Shown: positions 9,464 through 18,292 of the stretch, in pieces
Layout: each line of letters begins with the position of its first letter
Position numbering within the stretch: position 1 is the stretch's first letter
Source: Acetobacter musti
Lineage (GTDB): Bacteria > Pseudomonadota > Alphaproteobacteria > Acetobacterales > Acetobacteraceae
DNA: 64,000 bases
Assembly (NCBI RefSeq): GCF_011516835.1
Contig: NZ_WOTB01000007.1
Coordinates: 101,770 to 165,769 of the forward strand
Reading direction: 5' to 3'
The notes under the pieces: generated by a model
Told to the model about the DNA's origin: nothing
What the model saw: only the letters and a program-made list of their open reading frames with translations
The model's database searches: none
Position numbers and translations under genes: made by a program

Positions 9464-9994
9464 TTATAATTTTTCCGGCGTTTCTGTCATGCTTTCTCCG
9501 GCCTGAACGCCGCCATGCACATGCTGAACAAAGGAAATTCCGGCAATATTAACATCACCTGATACCGAAATATCACCATCGACACTGAGTTTACCTTTAA
9601 ACATGACACCATCGGATGTGATGGCCAGTTCAGTCTCTCCGATTTTTATTCCGAATTCACCTGGACTTAAAACATTGTTTTCCAGGCAGGAAAATTTTAC
9701 CGGTGGGGTTATTGCATCAAAAACCCGCGCAACCACCACATAATTATCCCCGTCTCCCTGCGCTGTTTCAACAAGAACATGGTTCCTCACTTCAGACGGG
9801 ACATAACAGGTGGCCGTTCCGACAGAAATCGCTGCATCGCATATCCATCCAGTCTCGGTATTTGCTGGTGGAAGACGTACTTTAACGAGCCCTGATGATG
9901 GATCCACTGCGCTTACCACGCCAAACCCCGCTCGTCCGATGCGATTGGTATGAGAGTGCATCATCATATCCAGCGCGCCACGAATGTGCTTCAC
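9464..9994 (-). CDS. Baseplate spike protein V (gpV/gp45-like)
   Basis: A 176-residue spike protein. An OB-fold region (SAVDPSSGLVKVRLPPANTETGWICDAA; VETAQGDGDNYVVVARVFD) is followed by a short beta-helix-like run (KLSVDGDISVSGDVNIAG) and a His-containing tail (FVQHVHGGVQAGESM). HxH near the tip of such spikes commonly binds an iron ion. The probable start is GTG 9994, which overlaps the preceding stop as GTGA; an internal MMMHSH is an alternative. Confidence 0.8.
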   Translation of the reverse strand: MKHIRGALDMMMHSHTNRIGRAGFGVVSAVDPSSGLVKVRLPPANTETGWICDAAISVGTATCYVPSEVRNHVLVETAQGDGDNYVVVARVFDAITPPVKFSCLENNVLSPGEFGIKIGETELAITSDGVMFKGKLSVDGDISVSGDVNIAGISFVQHVHGGVQAGESMTETPEKL

Positions 9995-11106
9995 GAGAGA
10001 TCCTCCGTCCCGCCTCGTACTCTCAGAGTAATATTTTTTGAAATTCCTCTAGAATCGTATAAGAAAAACACTTCATCTACGGTATATATTACTGAATCAA
10101 ACGTAGTCCCTGTGCCCTGCAGCCTGATCCGCTGACGTGGCGAAATATCGAGTTCCGGATGAACGGTCATCCTGAGCATTCTTTCGTGAGCCGTCAGATC
10201 ATTAAACCGTAACTTCGCTAATTTCAGACACTGATCCTGCGTAGTCCCCACAGCGGCTGTAAAGTTATATCCGGCTGAAGTTGTATTTTCATCGGACGGA
10301 TATGTGGCTGAATGAATACACCTTTGCCGCGCATCCCATGAAGATACCGTCACAGACGCATTGCGCGGATACGTAAAACGCCTTGCCAGTGTCAGGTTGT
10401 TTACTGGACCAGCGGGACAGGAAGAGGCAGAGGAGGCGGCAGTCCAGTCGAGCGTTAGCGGAGAAGACGAGATGTCAGGAGCGCGGAAGTGGAGTGTTTT
10501 GTCATCGACCCACAGATCATAGCCATATTCTCTTTGCATCCCTACACAGAAATCCCATCCTGTCTGGTATCTGTGCATGCCGGGAACGCCCCGGGCTTTA
10601 TGCTCATACTGGTAAAACTGTCCGACAAGCCCATCAGTAGAATCGATATCCGTCTCCAGGCCAACTTCCTCCGCCAGAGTCCTGAGTGCATCAGATGCGC
10701 TCATATTCAAAAATGACGTTTCAGACAGTTCATATTCGATCAGCCTGCATGCCCAGTCGCGACCACTCGCAACGACGACCTGAGTCTCAGGGTGATATTC
10801 GATATAATCGACAAGCCCGGAAAAGATTCTGCTAAATGATTCTGTGCCTTCCGCTGATCCGCTATCCAGAAATCCACAAAATATTTCGATATCAATTTCA
10901 TTTGTGGACGTGTCTGTGGGATCGAACCACTGGGCCGTCAGGCCTTCTACAGGAATAACGGCAGTAAACATGCTTATTTCTGCCATTCTCGAACGATGAA
11001 TTTCGAGGCGCTGAGGCGAAGGAAGACTTACTCCACCAGATTTAAGTGTAATTCGCGGTCTGATAACACCGGAAAACATTGAAATCTGATCAGTCATCGA
11101 TGTCAT
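9991..11106 (-). CDS. Baseplate hub protein (gpD/Mu gp44-like)
   Basis: A 371-residue hub protein. The block VVVASGRDWACRLIEYELSE and the later GWDFCVGMQREYGYDLWVDDKTLHFRAP are typical of the tail hub family that carries the spike. Its place between the LysM-like tail protein and the spike agrees with P2 gpD and Mu gp44. The length is normal. Confidence 0.8.
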   Translation of the reverse strand: MTSMTDQISMFSGVIRPRITLKSGGVSLPSPQRLEIHRSRMAEISMFTAVIPVEGLTAQWFDPTDTSTNEIDIEIFCGFLDSGSAEGTESFSRIFSGLVDYIEYHPETQVVVASGRDWACRLIEYELSETSFLNMSASDALRTLAEEVGLETDIDSTDGLVGQFYQYEHKARGVPGMHRYQTGWDFCVGMQREYGYDLWVDDKTLHFRAPDISSSPLTLDWTAASSASSCPAGPVNNLTLARRFTYPRNASVTVSSWDARQRCIHSATYPSDENTTSAGYNFTAAVGTTQDQCLKLAKLRFNDLTAHERMLRMTVHPELDISPRQRIRLQGTGTTFDSVIYTVDEVFFLYDSRGISKNITLRVRGGTEDLS

Positions 11107-11161
11107 TAAAATAATCCGGGCAGGCGTTAATTTAAAAAACTGTAAAATTTACAAATATTAT

Positions 11162-11353
11162 TTAATGATCAATTCCGCCAGTCTGTGTTGCATCGACCGG
11201 AGGCAGAATAATAGTCTGAACAGACGTAATCCATGTATCTGATAACCCATTAAGGCTCATGATCCGATTTGCCTGTGTAGCGTCACCGAGAAATTTTGCA
11301 GCAACATGCCATAAGGATATATTACTCGGACCGATTTGTATGGTTTTGGACAA
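11162..11353 (-). CDS. LysM-like tail protein X
   Basis: A 63-residue protein with a single LysM-like motif (ISLWHVAAKFLGDATQANRIMSLNGL ... IILPP). Small proteins of this kind (P2 gpX, T4 gp53-type domain) sit next to hub genes and bind hub or peptidoglycan. It is flanked by short gaps of 48 and 55 bases on the same strand. Confidence 0.7.
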   Translation of the reverse strand: MSKTIQIGPSNISLWHVAAKFLGDATQANRIMSLNGLSDTWITSVQTIILPPVDATQTGGIDH

Positions 11354-11400
11354 TATTTACTCTCCGGGTTTTTTTGGGATAATTTTAATATGTTCCTTTT

Positions 11401-12381
11401 TTAATCGGATATTACACTTCCGTTTGAAAGGCCAACATTCACGGTTGCTCTGGAAAGATATGCATTAGCCTGAGCAGTCGATGCAACGACACCTGAATGA
11501 GCGACACTTGCAGCCAGTGCGCCTGAATCCGGTACAAGATCCGTTCCTGCATTTGACGCTATCGATGAAAGCTCCGTCCCCGATATTGTCATCACGGATG
11601 ACACCGCCGATTGACTCGAGGCAAGCTCGGTGCCGACGGTATTAATCGCCGACTGGCTGCTGACAGACGACAAAGCGCCCGCGTCTGTTGCAACGCCAGA
11701 TAATGTTGCGGATACGCTCGATAATTGTCCGCCGGCACCAAACAGGTTTGCCAGAGGTGTTATCTGGCCGGCATATGTCGAGATCGCTTCTGCTGAAGAA
11801 GATACGTAGGAGCCTACGGTATCGACAAGTCCGCTGATTTCACTCACGGCTGAACTGGCATCGTCTCCTATGAGGCCTGCCAGTGCAGACTTCGTGCCAT
11901 TGGCAGCGCCAGCGACGGCAGGGACAATTTCACAAACAATACTATAGGGAATGACAGTGCCATTATCTGTGTATATTGCTTCAAACGCTGTAATAATAAC
12001 CTGTCGCGACAGACCCGCTCCGGCAAATGTATAAATGCCGCCACTCCGGACCATCGTCGCGACCAGATTTGCACGCGACCAGGCATTATAGCCGCGAAAT
12101 ACACCTTTCCATGCCAGTGGCTCTTCATAATAGCCTGAAAGGGAGATAGTTTTGCCGCCGCCAGGACGGTGCATAATCGCCGTGTCCTGATATCCTCCCC
12201 ATTGTAAGGACGAAGGGACTTCCGTATCCAGAAATTCGACTGTTCCCAGTGTAAACGACTGAGTCCCAATAGCGGAACCGACAGCCCCGATGACGCCCAG
12301 TAAGCTGGTCACAGATGCACTCCGGGATAACATGGAGTGCTTTGCACCCATGAAAGAGGTGAAGTTGTGGGTGCAGAACAA
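11401..12381 (-). CDS. Tail/baseplate protein, DNA-circularisation/gp53-like region
   Basis: Up to 326 residues. The N-terminal half has PSSLQWGGYQDTAIMHRPGGGKTISLSGYYEEP and an AFEAIYTDNGTVIPYSIVCEIVP beta segment, which resemble proteins that follow the tape measure in Mu-like tails. The second half is a Ser/Ala/Val-rich, low-complexity segment predicted to be helical. The start is uncertain: ATG 12381 overlaps the upstream gene by 73 bases, while internal ATG 12333 would reduce this to 25. The role is inferred from position. Confidence 0.55.
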   Translation of the reverse strand: MFCTHNFTSFMGAKHSMLSRSASVTSLLGVIGAVGSAIGTQSFTLGTVEFLDTEVPSSLQWGGYQDTAIMHRPGGGKTISLSGYYEEPLAWKGVFRGYNAWSRANLVATMVRSGGIYTFAGAGLSRQVIITAFEAIYTDNGTVIPYSIVCEIVPAVAGAANGTKSALAGLIGDDASSAVSEISGLVDTVGSYVSSSAEAISTYAGQITPLANLFGAGGQLSSVSATLSGVATDAGALSSVSSQSAINTVGTELASSQSAVSSVMTISGTELSSIASNAGTDLVPDSGALAASVAHSGVVASTAQANAYLSRATVNVGLSNGSVISD

Positions 12382-13346
12382 AGACCGTTGCCGAATTTCT
12401 GCGCGACTGCATCCGCGATTTCAGAGATATTGGAAACGTGCACCGTCCCGGATTGAGTGTCGATTCTCCGGCCAGATGCCAGTTCATTTATTTCTCCAGA
12501 CTTGGAGTTACCGGTCAGTTGACGCGAGGTCTGCGCATCTGATTCGCCGCGTTCAGGAAGATCCTGTCGGCGTTCTGTTTGTGAACTCGTTCTGCTGTTT
12601 GTAATTTTTCCATATCGGATGAACGATGCCGACAACGAGTAGTCTCTCCTGCGGGCGAAATAATCAGGCGTCAAGGTATGGGTGCCTGCTGACATATCTC
12701 TGATTTTCCGATTCTGGTCTCGCATAGAAGCTGGATTAGCGATGTGCCCTGTATTGCGAGATGATAGCGAAGGTCCCGCGAATCCGTTCATTTGTATAAT
12801 ACGTGTCTTTTGCCCGATGGTATTATTTGACCGGAAGTAATCCGCATTATCCCGTCTGGCGGAGGAAATGGATCGCTCCAATAAGGGCAACGCCCGATAT
12901 TGGGTTTCACGGTGGCGATCAGTTATCCCCCTCTCCATATTTATTACTTTGGCAGCAGAAACGGGATCATTCTGCCGAAGACTAAGTTTATATTTTCCAG
13001 GATCTGCTTCAGTAATTCCTGCAAAATTTTTTGTTTCTCTTGCGGTTTTCTGGTTGGATAATAGCGTAATTATCGGCTGGATTTTTTTTGTGCCGGGAGC
13101 CTGGTCTGAGGTTTCGCCGATTCTCTTTCCGGTCTGGTCAGGTTTGTATAATCCCCGGGATACGAGTGAGGAGTTAATTTCTGTTCTGGCGACTTCTGCA
13201 GGACGAGAACTCGACGGGAGGACTGTCTCCCGTCGTCTGCGCGATCTATGGTCATCTACATAATCATTCAGACTATTAATGTTTCTGTTTACGGCCAGTC
13301 GTGCGGTAATCTGACCGTCTGTAGCGCCGTTCCGTTTGTGCGGCAT
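12309..13346 (-). CDS. Candidate (very short) tape-measure or tail protein
   Basis: A 345-residue, very hydrophilic, Arg/Ser/Thr/Asn-rich protein with no hydrophobic stretch and no match I recognise. It sits exactly where the tape-measure gene lies in contractile-tail modules, between the tail chaperone and the tape-measure-proximal baseplate gene. At about 1.5 angstrom per residue it would set a tail only near 50 nm long. Start taken at ATG 13346 (gggaag ten bases upstream); ATG 13376 is possible. It could instead be an unrelated gene that replaced the tape measure. Confidence 0.4.
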   Translation of the reverse strand: MPHKRNGATDGQITARLAVNRNINSLNDYVDDHRSRRRRETVLPSSSRPAEVARTEINSSLVSRGLYKPDQTGKRIGETSDQAPGTKKIQPIITLLSNQKTARETKNFAGITEADPGKYKLSLRQNDPVSAAKVINMERGITDRHRETQYRALPLLERSISSARRDNADYFRSNNTIGQKTRIIQMNGFAGPSLSSRNTGHIANPASMRDQNRKIRDMSAGTHTLTPDYFARRRDYSLSASFIRYGKITNSRTSSQTERRQDLPERGESDAQTSRQLTGNSKSGEINELASGRRIDTQSGTVHVSNISEIADAVAQKFGNGLCSAPTTSPLSWVQSTPCYPGVHL

Positions 13347-13680
13347 ACGGATAACTTCCCGCTTATCAGAAACCATATGGGATGAGCGCAGGAAACGTAA
13401 AAAAAACCGGAAGCATACGACTCCTTATGAAGTCGCATGCCATATTTCGTGGCCATGCCGGCATTCCGCACAATACCAGCAGCTCCGATTTTATTGCGAA
13501 ATAATCCGTGAACTTGGGAATGTTTACGGTGATTGTGTAGTATATCCAGGTTCACACTGCTCTTCCTGAGCAGCGACGAACTGTCAAATCGGGATAAAGT
13601 CACACAGCCTCGCAAAATTAATCATCAGGAAAGTAATATCCTGTTATGGAATCCACTCTTCAACATCGGAAGGTATAAAG
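13347..13680. other. Gap between tail chaperone extension and tape-measure candidate
   Basis: About 330 bases without a supported gene, an unusual interruption in an otherwise tightly packed phage operon. A 108-codon minus-strand frame (13289-13615) crosses it but has no recognisable features and overlaps the next gene in another frame. This may be where a longer tape-measure gene was deleted. Confidence 0.4.
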
Positions 13681-14177
13681 TCATTCAGTCCAGATGGCTC
13701 GTTCCCAGCAATATTCCCCCCCGTCCAGCCGGCCCGCTACCACGAGGGCCGCAGCACGAATTCGCCAGTCCCATTGTTGTATGACTTCATAAGGGACATT
13801 CGCACGCAGGAGCGTCATAATTGTCCAGAGGGACGGGGAGGATGCTAGTTTTTTATTTCTTCCATCTGTTCCTGACGGTCAATTGTCTGTTTTGACGAAA
13901 TATAATCTTCTACCGCGTTAATTCCATCTGTGCCTAAACGGTTTACAAGATCCCTGATTCCGTCCTTGTTGCGAGGGAACGGCATTGGAACACCATCTAT
14001 CGTACGCACAGAACACCAGGACTGGGCTGCATTCAGATAGACTTCGTTTGCTGAGCCATCATTCCCGCAGGCAAGAAGAAAATCCAGAATTTCACCGGGA
14101 TTCATTTCCCGATACTCGATTTTCTTTCCGTTTCCGGACGTGATTTCAACGTTATCAGTGACAGAATTACCAGACAT
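13681..14177 (-). CDS. Tail assembly chaperone, -1 frameshift fusion (gpGT-like)
   Basis: If ribosomes slip back one base at 13848-13854, translation continues past the zero-frame TAG for 55 more codons to a TGA at 13681-13683, giving a product of about 165 residues. The extension begins LASSPSLWTIMTLLR and contains QQWDWRIRAAALVVAGRLDG and GEYCWERAIW. The spaced Trp residues and fold-like composition look like a real T domain. No ribosome site serves the extension on its own. This copies the G/GT logic of lambda and the E/E' logic of P2. The product is inferred from sequence, not seen as protein. Confidence 0.75.
13845..14177 (-). CDS. Tail assembly chaperone, zero-frame product (gpG/gpE-like)
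   Basis: A 110-residue protein directly after the tail tube gene, the standard position of the tail assembly chaperone that coats the tape measure during tail assembly. It contains an acidic/hydrophobic core (EIEYREMNPGEILDFLLACGND) and ends in MEEIKN. Its ATG overlaps the tube stop as TAATG. Its last codons form a slippery heptamer, giving a second longer product. Confidence 0.75.
   Translation of the reverse strand: MSGNSVTDNVEITSGNGKKIEYREMNPGEILDFLLACGNDGSANEVYLNAAQSWCSVRTIDGVPMPFPRNKDGIRDLVNRLGTDGINAVEDYISSKQTIDRQEQMEEIKN
13848..13854 (-). promoter_or_regulatory. Slippery heptamer AAAAAAC for programmed -1 frameshift
   Basis: Read on the minus strand, the zero-frame codons are ATA AAA AAC TAG, so A AAA AAC fits the X XXY YYZ rule exactly in phase and one codon before the stop. 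A short GTCC/GGAC stem follows about 14 bases downstream and could act as a weak stimulator. Confidence 0.75.
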
Positions 14178-14602
14178 TATATAGCCCTGCGCTGACTGGC
14201 GAAAAATTGTACGGTCTGAGTGACGATATCTTCCGCATTAAATTTCCCTGCATTGGAAAATGATAATGTCAGTCCCGAGTATTCATACTTTGATGTTGAT
14301 CCGTCGGTTTCCTGAATATAGCAATACAGCACTCCGGAGGAAATTGTATTGCTGTTCCAGAACGCGAGTTCATCCGCATTGAACAGATCGTCGAGAGCAT
14401 AATTTCCCCGGTCGATCGTAAAGCTTCCCCGCCATCCAGCCGGAGTATTAAATTCAATGGGAGGCTTGTTTAAAGGATTCGTTCGCTGAACTTTAATTTC
14501 CTGACGAACCTGAAAATCGACGACATCTTCGAGATCGATTCTCGTTCCATTCCATATCAAAATGATAGAGCCCTGACGACCAATGGTGTACAATGAAGAC
14601 AT
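14177..14602 (-). CDS. Contractile tail tube protein
   Basis: A 141-residue protein following the sheath gene, with a TAATG overlap between them. The beta-rich sequence (GSIILIWNGTRIDLEDVVDFQVRQEIKVQR ... FTIDRGNYALDDLFNADE) resembles the tail tube family (Mu gp40/DUF2597-like), the inner cylinder through which DNA passes. Confidence 0.75.
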   Translation of the reverse strand: MSSLYTIGRQGSIILIWNGTRIDLEDVVDFQVRQEIKVQRTNPLNKPPIEFNTPAGWRGSFTIDRGNYALDDLFNADELAFWNSNTISSGVLYCYIQETDGSTSKYEYSGLTLSFSNAGKFNAEDIVTQTVQFFASQRRAI

Positions 14603-16164
14603 TAGCTATTCGTCACCGTAACGTCGGCGCCCCCGTTTATATTTACAATAAACATTCTGTTTACGCCCAGGTATGTCACTGAGACATCAGCCTGCAGATA
14701 ACCCAGCGCAATTCTTGATTGAGGATTATTTGTCGTTGAACACACGACTGAGTAGGCAGTGCTTCCCGACGCTGTCCCAATGATGCCCTGTGATTGCAAA
14801 TCAGATAGAAATCCTGTTAATGTCGCCTCGACATTAGAAAATAACGTCGGTGAGATGGCGAGACCAATATAGATTCCCATGCCATTTGAAATTGTTTCAG
14901 CAATAAAATTCGTTACCCGGGTATACTCGTCACCGTCTATTTCCGGATTGCTGGAGACATTAAATCCGCCTCTCACGCACCAGTAGGCGCCTCCGGGAGC
15001 CGGATTGCAGATAACATCGATGCCGTTTTCGAACAAAGATGTCAGTTCAGCGGATGAATAAGTCAGTGTCTGACCGCTGGAGGATAACCCGGCTTTCTGA
15101 CTGCCAACAATTCCATATAACTGTTTATTGAGGCTTGGTAATTCCGGTGATAAAACTGAAAGTCGTCCGGCGACAAATCCTTGCGGCGATACAAGTCGTG
15201 TGACAGAGTTTTCTGAATCGTACCAGTATAGCCAGTCTCCCAACATTACTTTCAAAGCATAGCTATCAACGCCCGCAGCGGCGCGTCGGGAAACTGCGTC
15301 CGAAATCAGCTCTCCGGAGGGACCTGCTGCAATCATATAGACTCCTTCACCAAGACCGAAAGAAATCTGAGTCGACCAGGTCGAAGAGTCAGTTACTCCG
15401 GCCAGGACGCCTATGCTGCAGCTCTGTCCGCGCAGCGCGTACATGCCGGATCTGGATGTTCCGTCCGAGCCAACGAGCTGCTCAGCCGATACAGAAGTAT
15501 TACCGTCTGCGCCGTTCATGAGGGTCTGATTTGTAATGGCAGACGGACTTACACTGGAATTTGTTCCGGCGGTCGCTACGACCAGAGCGCTCGGGCCGCG
15601 TAATGATGACTGGCCGCTGTTGACTGCGGTCACAAGATCAGACCAGAACGAGGCATTCCCTTCCGATACAGAAAGATTATCAAATGACTCCGGAAGAGCA
15701 TTTGGCATCTGCAATACCAGTTTCCATGTGCCGGGTGCCGATCCTGTAGTCAGTTCGACGCTTATTGTATTTCCAGCGCTGCCGGTATATTTCGCAGCCA
15801 GCAGGACGGGGTAAGTTCCCGCAACTGAGTCATAAAGCATTGCATAGGATGCAGCGACATCTGTCCCATCGGTAACACGCACGCCCGTAAATGAACTTGC
15901 GCCCTGCACGATGGCAGTAGAAACAACAGTAGCAAGATCATATGCGGAGGTCTGCATAGGGCCGAATGCAGCGATGCGTTCCTGGGAAGTTCCGAATACA
16001 ACAGGTGTATTTACCGGTCCCCAGCTTGCGGTGCCCACGACGCCAATCACATTTGTCGACGCTCCGGAAAGCGAGGTACTGCCGGAGGTCTGAATCTGAA
16101 CATACAGATCCGGGACAGTCAGAGCTGCCGTGTTAATAGATCCGCTTTGAGAAATTATACCCAT
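14602..16164 (-). CDS. Tail sheath protein
   Basis: A 520-residue sheath protein. It shows VPDLYVQIQTSG at the N-terminus, the GVVGTASWGPVNTPVVFGTSQE block and GASSFTGVRVTDG common to gpFI/gpL-like sheaths, and the C-terminal domain FNVSSNPEIDGDEYTRVTNFIAETI ... VSVTYLGVNRMFIVNINGG that makes the interlocking mesh. Its presence shows that the particle tail is contractile. Length and ends appear intact. Confidence 0.9.
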   Translation of the reverse strand: MGIISQSGSINTAALTVPDLYVQIQTSGSTSLSGASTNVIGVVGTASWGPVNTPVVFGTSQERIAAFGPMQTSAYDLATVVSTAIVQGASSFTGVRVTDGTDVAASYAMLYDSVAGTYPVLLAAKYTGSAGNTISVELTTGSAPGTWKLVLQMPNALPESFDNLSVSEGNASFWSDLVTAVNSGQSSLRGPSALVVATAGTNSSVSPSAITNQTLMNGADGNTSVSAEQLVGSDGTSRSGMYALRGQSCSIGVLAGVTDSSTWSTQISFGLGEGVYMIAAGPSGELISDAVSRRAAAGVDSYALKVMLGDWLYWYDSENSVTRLVSPQGFVAGRLSVLSPELPSLNKQLYGIVGSQKAGLSSSGQTLTYSSAELTSLFENGIDVICNPAPGGAYWCVRGGFNVSSNPEIDGDEYTRVTNFIAETISNGMGIYIGLAISPTLFSNVEATLTGFLSDLQSQGIIGTASGSTAYSVVCSTTNNPQSRIALGYLQADVSVTYLGVNRMFIVNINGGADVTVTNS

Positions 16165-16166
16165 TT

Positions 16167-16340
16167 CTATTCGCCCTTCTGCTCCACAGTGCGAGCTTTA
16201 GTGGCATTCGGCACGTTCACCGTAATGACAAATTTCGCGTAATATGAGCTTATAATGCTTGCTATAGTAACAGTATTTTCTATCAGATCTCCTTTTTTAT
16301 AATTCGCAAAATCTGAAATCACCAATAACGCTTTTTGCAT
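16167..16340 (-). CDS. Small phage protein (57 residues)
   Basis: A small gene in the 185-base gap between the GH99-fusion gene and the sheath gene. It starts at ATG 16338-16340 after an agagag ribosome site and ends with TAG at 16167-16169, two bases before the sheath ATG. The sequence begins MQKALLVISDFANYKKGD and contains ENTVTIASIISSYYAKFVIT. It is beta-rich and soluble. I do not recognise a family; position suggests a tail terminator-associated or tail structural role. Confidence 0.6.
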   Translation of the reverse strand: MQKALLVISDFANYKKGDLIENTVTIASIISSYYAKFVITVNVPNATKARTVEQKGE

Positions 16341-16348
16341 CGATCTCT

Positions 16349-18292
16349 CTATGTAATAAAAGGCAGATCTGGAAACACGCTTTCCCGTGTTGCATCAGTT
16401 ATAGCTGACCCTACCGCCAGAATACGGTCGGTTACGGGACCGTCTGCCGAGTATGTCGGCGCAAGCCAGCCGCCTTCAGCGAATTCATTCCAGGCGTAAA
16501 TCAGTCCCACTGACGCCGGAGATGCGGAAGAGCTCTGTAAAAATCGAGCCATGTTCATAATATGATTTGCGATGTCAGGCGCTGATGCATCTTCGTAGTA
16601 ATTATTGTCGGTCAGGGCTGAGCTCAGCGGATAGAACTCCTGAGGTCGCTCTACAAGGGGTCTTTGATCCCACCCCGTCATAGCAGTCGGAATCATTGGG
16701 AAACCCGTTGCGGCCCTGTCGGCCCAGTCACTTTCCGCCGCATGAACCAGAGCAGAATATGGCTGCGGGGCTCCTGACAGGCGTGGCGTGCAGTAAGCGC
16801 CTGCAGCATCCGCCCCTGCGGCCTGCGCCGCAGAAGTATTATTATAGTCGGCAAGCGCAGCGCCCGAGAGATAGACAATGTAAGGAGTCACGCCAATGGC
16901 GTCCGACACCGAGTCCCGGACAAATGTAATCGCCGTATTCAGGCCTCCGGGAAGCTCTGCCAGTTGTTCCGAGCTTGCATCAAGTACAAAATACAAGGGT
17001 CTTTCACCCATGACGGTCATATATTCAGAACGGGCCATGAGAGCTATATCTCTCTTCAGGATATCTGAGTAACCGTCAGAACTGTTTTGATCTGACCAGT
17101 TCGATGACTGGCCGATCATGCAAAATTGAAGTCCATTCTTTTCGCTGCTCGACAAATATAGCGAAAGCGCGAGACTCAGAGTATTGTCTTTATCATATGA
17201 GTCAAAGGCCCAGAATGATAATCCACATGAAACAGCCAGAGCGATTTCAGCATCAATCGAAGCCTGTGTCGCGGTGGGCCATGATACTGATCCGGTACTG
17301 TTTACAGCAGAATTGCCGGGCAGGCGGTAGTACCATTCCGGGTCGCTCAGGGCATCTGCGCATTGCTGGTCGATTGTATTATTCATATCATACCAGGCAT
17401 CGAATCTGATAGCTCCCAGTGGCGGCAAGGCAGCGGGAGTTTCTGTACCGGCGACGCCAAATGCCCAGGCCGAATTCACGATTCCGACTGGCCAGAGCAC
17501 GGGAGCAGACTGTGCAGATTCGGTCCAGGCGATCTCTGTTTTCCAGACGAGATCCAGACGATACAGGTTTGCGTTAAGGTTTGTGTCCACCAGCTCTCTG
17601 CTGGAAAATCTGAGATAACCTAATTCGTTTTTATCGATATCAGGCAGTTTCTGTTCCAGAAGAGCCGATGTTACAGCCTGTTCTATCGTGTCGCGCATTT
17701 CTATTGATGGAGCAAATATCGAAATGCTGAATCCCTGTTCTGTTCGGGATAACTCACGGTATATTTCAACAGTCTCAGCCGCTTTTCCGTATATGGTATC
17801 AGACGACGCAACAGTTAATGTCGTGTCTGAACACGACAATGCGGCCTCACCTACGTTATTCACTTTTGCGGCGATTGTCTGAGCGATTAGAGTTGCTGAA
17901 TCACCAGTTTTGACCGCGGCAGGATAAGCGACGTCATTAATAACAACACCAGCTACCCCATTGCGCGCTGCTGTGCCCTGAAACGTAACGGCGTTACCTG
18001 TATTTGCAGTCAGCACTGTTAGGCCAAAAGGAGTATCATTTCCCTTTTCGAACCAGTTGCGCCGGTAACGTGTTTTATTGGTTGCACTGTCGGGCTTTTG
18101 ATTTACGGTAATCCACCCTGTCCCAGGTGCTGACATAACGTCGTTACCCAGTTCGGTTTCCTGTGGCCAGCCCCGGCAGATTTTTACATCGAATCCTAAA
18201 ACTGAGACCAGTGTGCCGTTTGTCTGCGGAGGATATATATAATTGGCTATAGCCTTCGCCAGCGCAGCTTCTACCTCACAAACCTGTGCCAT
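16349..18292 (-). CDS. Neck/tail protein fused to a GH99/WbsX-like domain
   Basis: A 647-residue protein in two parts. Residues about 1-285 resemble a phage tail-completion or neck protein (VKICRGWPQETELGN; SISIFAPSIEMRDTIEQAV; LYRLDLVWKTEI). Residues about 290-630 have the ordered marks of a GH99-like/WbsX domain: AIRFDAWYDMNN, IALAVSCGLSFWAFDSYDKD, a YMTVMGERPLYFVLD strand, TAMTGWDQRPLVERPQEF, and YAWNEFAEGGWLAPT at about 599-613. Such domains occur in glycan-acting enzymes and polysaccharide loci. The ATG overlaps the upstream stop as TAATG and the gene lies within the head-tail joining block. It could degrade or bind host surface glycan. Function is inferred; the fusion itself is directly visible as a single frame. 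Confidence 0.7.
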   Translation of the reverse strand: MAQVCEVEAALAKAIANYIYPPQTNGTLVSVLGFDVKICRGWPQETELGNDVMSAPGTGWITVNQKPDSATNKTRYRRNWFEKGNDTPFGLTVLTANTGNAVTFQGTAARNGVAGVVINDVAYPAAVKTGDSATLIAQTIAAKVNNVGEAALSCSDTTLTVASSDTIYGKAAETVEIYRELSRTEQGFSISIFAPSIEMRDTIEQAVTSALLEQKLPDIDKNELGYLRFSSRELVDTNLNANLYRLDLVWKTEIAWTESAQSAPVLWPVGIVNSAWAFGVAGTETPAALPPLGAIRFDAWYDMNNTIDQQCADALSDPEWYYRLPGNSAVNSTGSVSWPTATQASIDAEIALAVSCGLSFWAFDSYDKDNTLSLALSLYLSSSEKNGLQFCMIGQSSNWSDQNSSDGYSDILKRDIALMARSEYMTVMGERPLYFVLDASSEQLAELPGGLNTAITFVRDSVSDAIGVTPYIVYLSGAALADYNNTSAAQAAGADAAGAYCTPRLSGAPQPYSALVHAAESDWADRAATGFPMIPTAMTGWDQRPLVERPQEFYPLSSALTDNNYYEDASAPDIANHIMNMARFLQSSSASPASVGLIYAWNEFAEGGWLAPTYSADGPVTDRILAVGSAITDATRESVFPDLPFIT

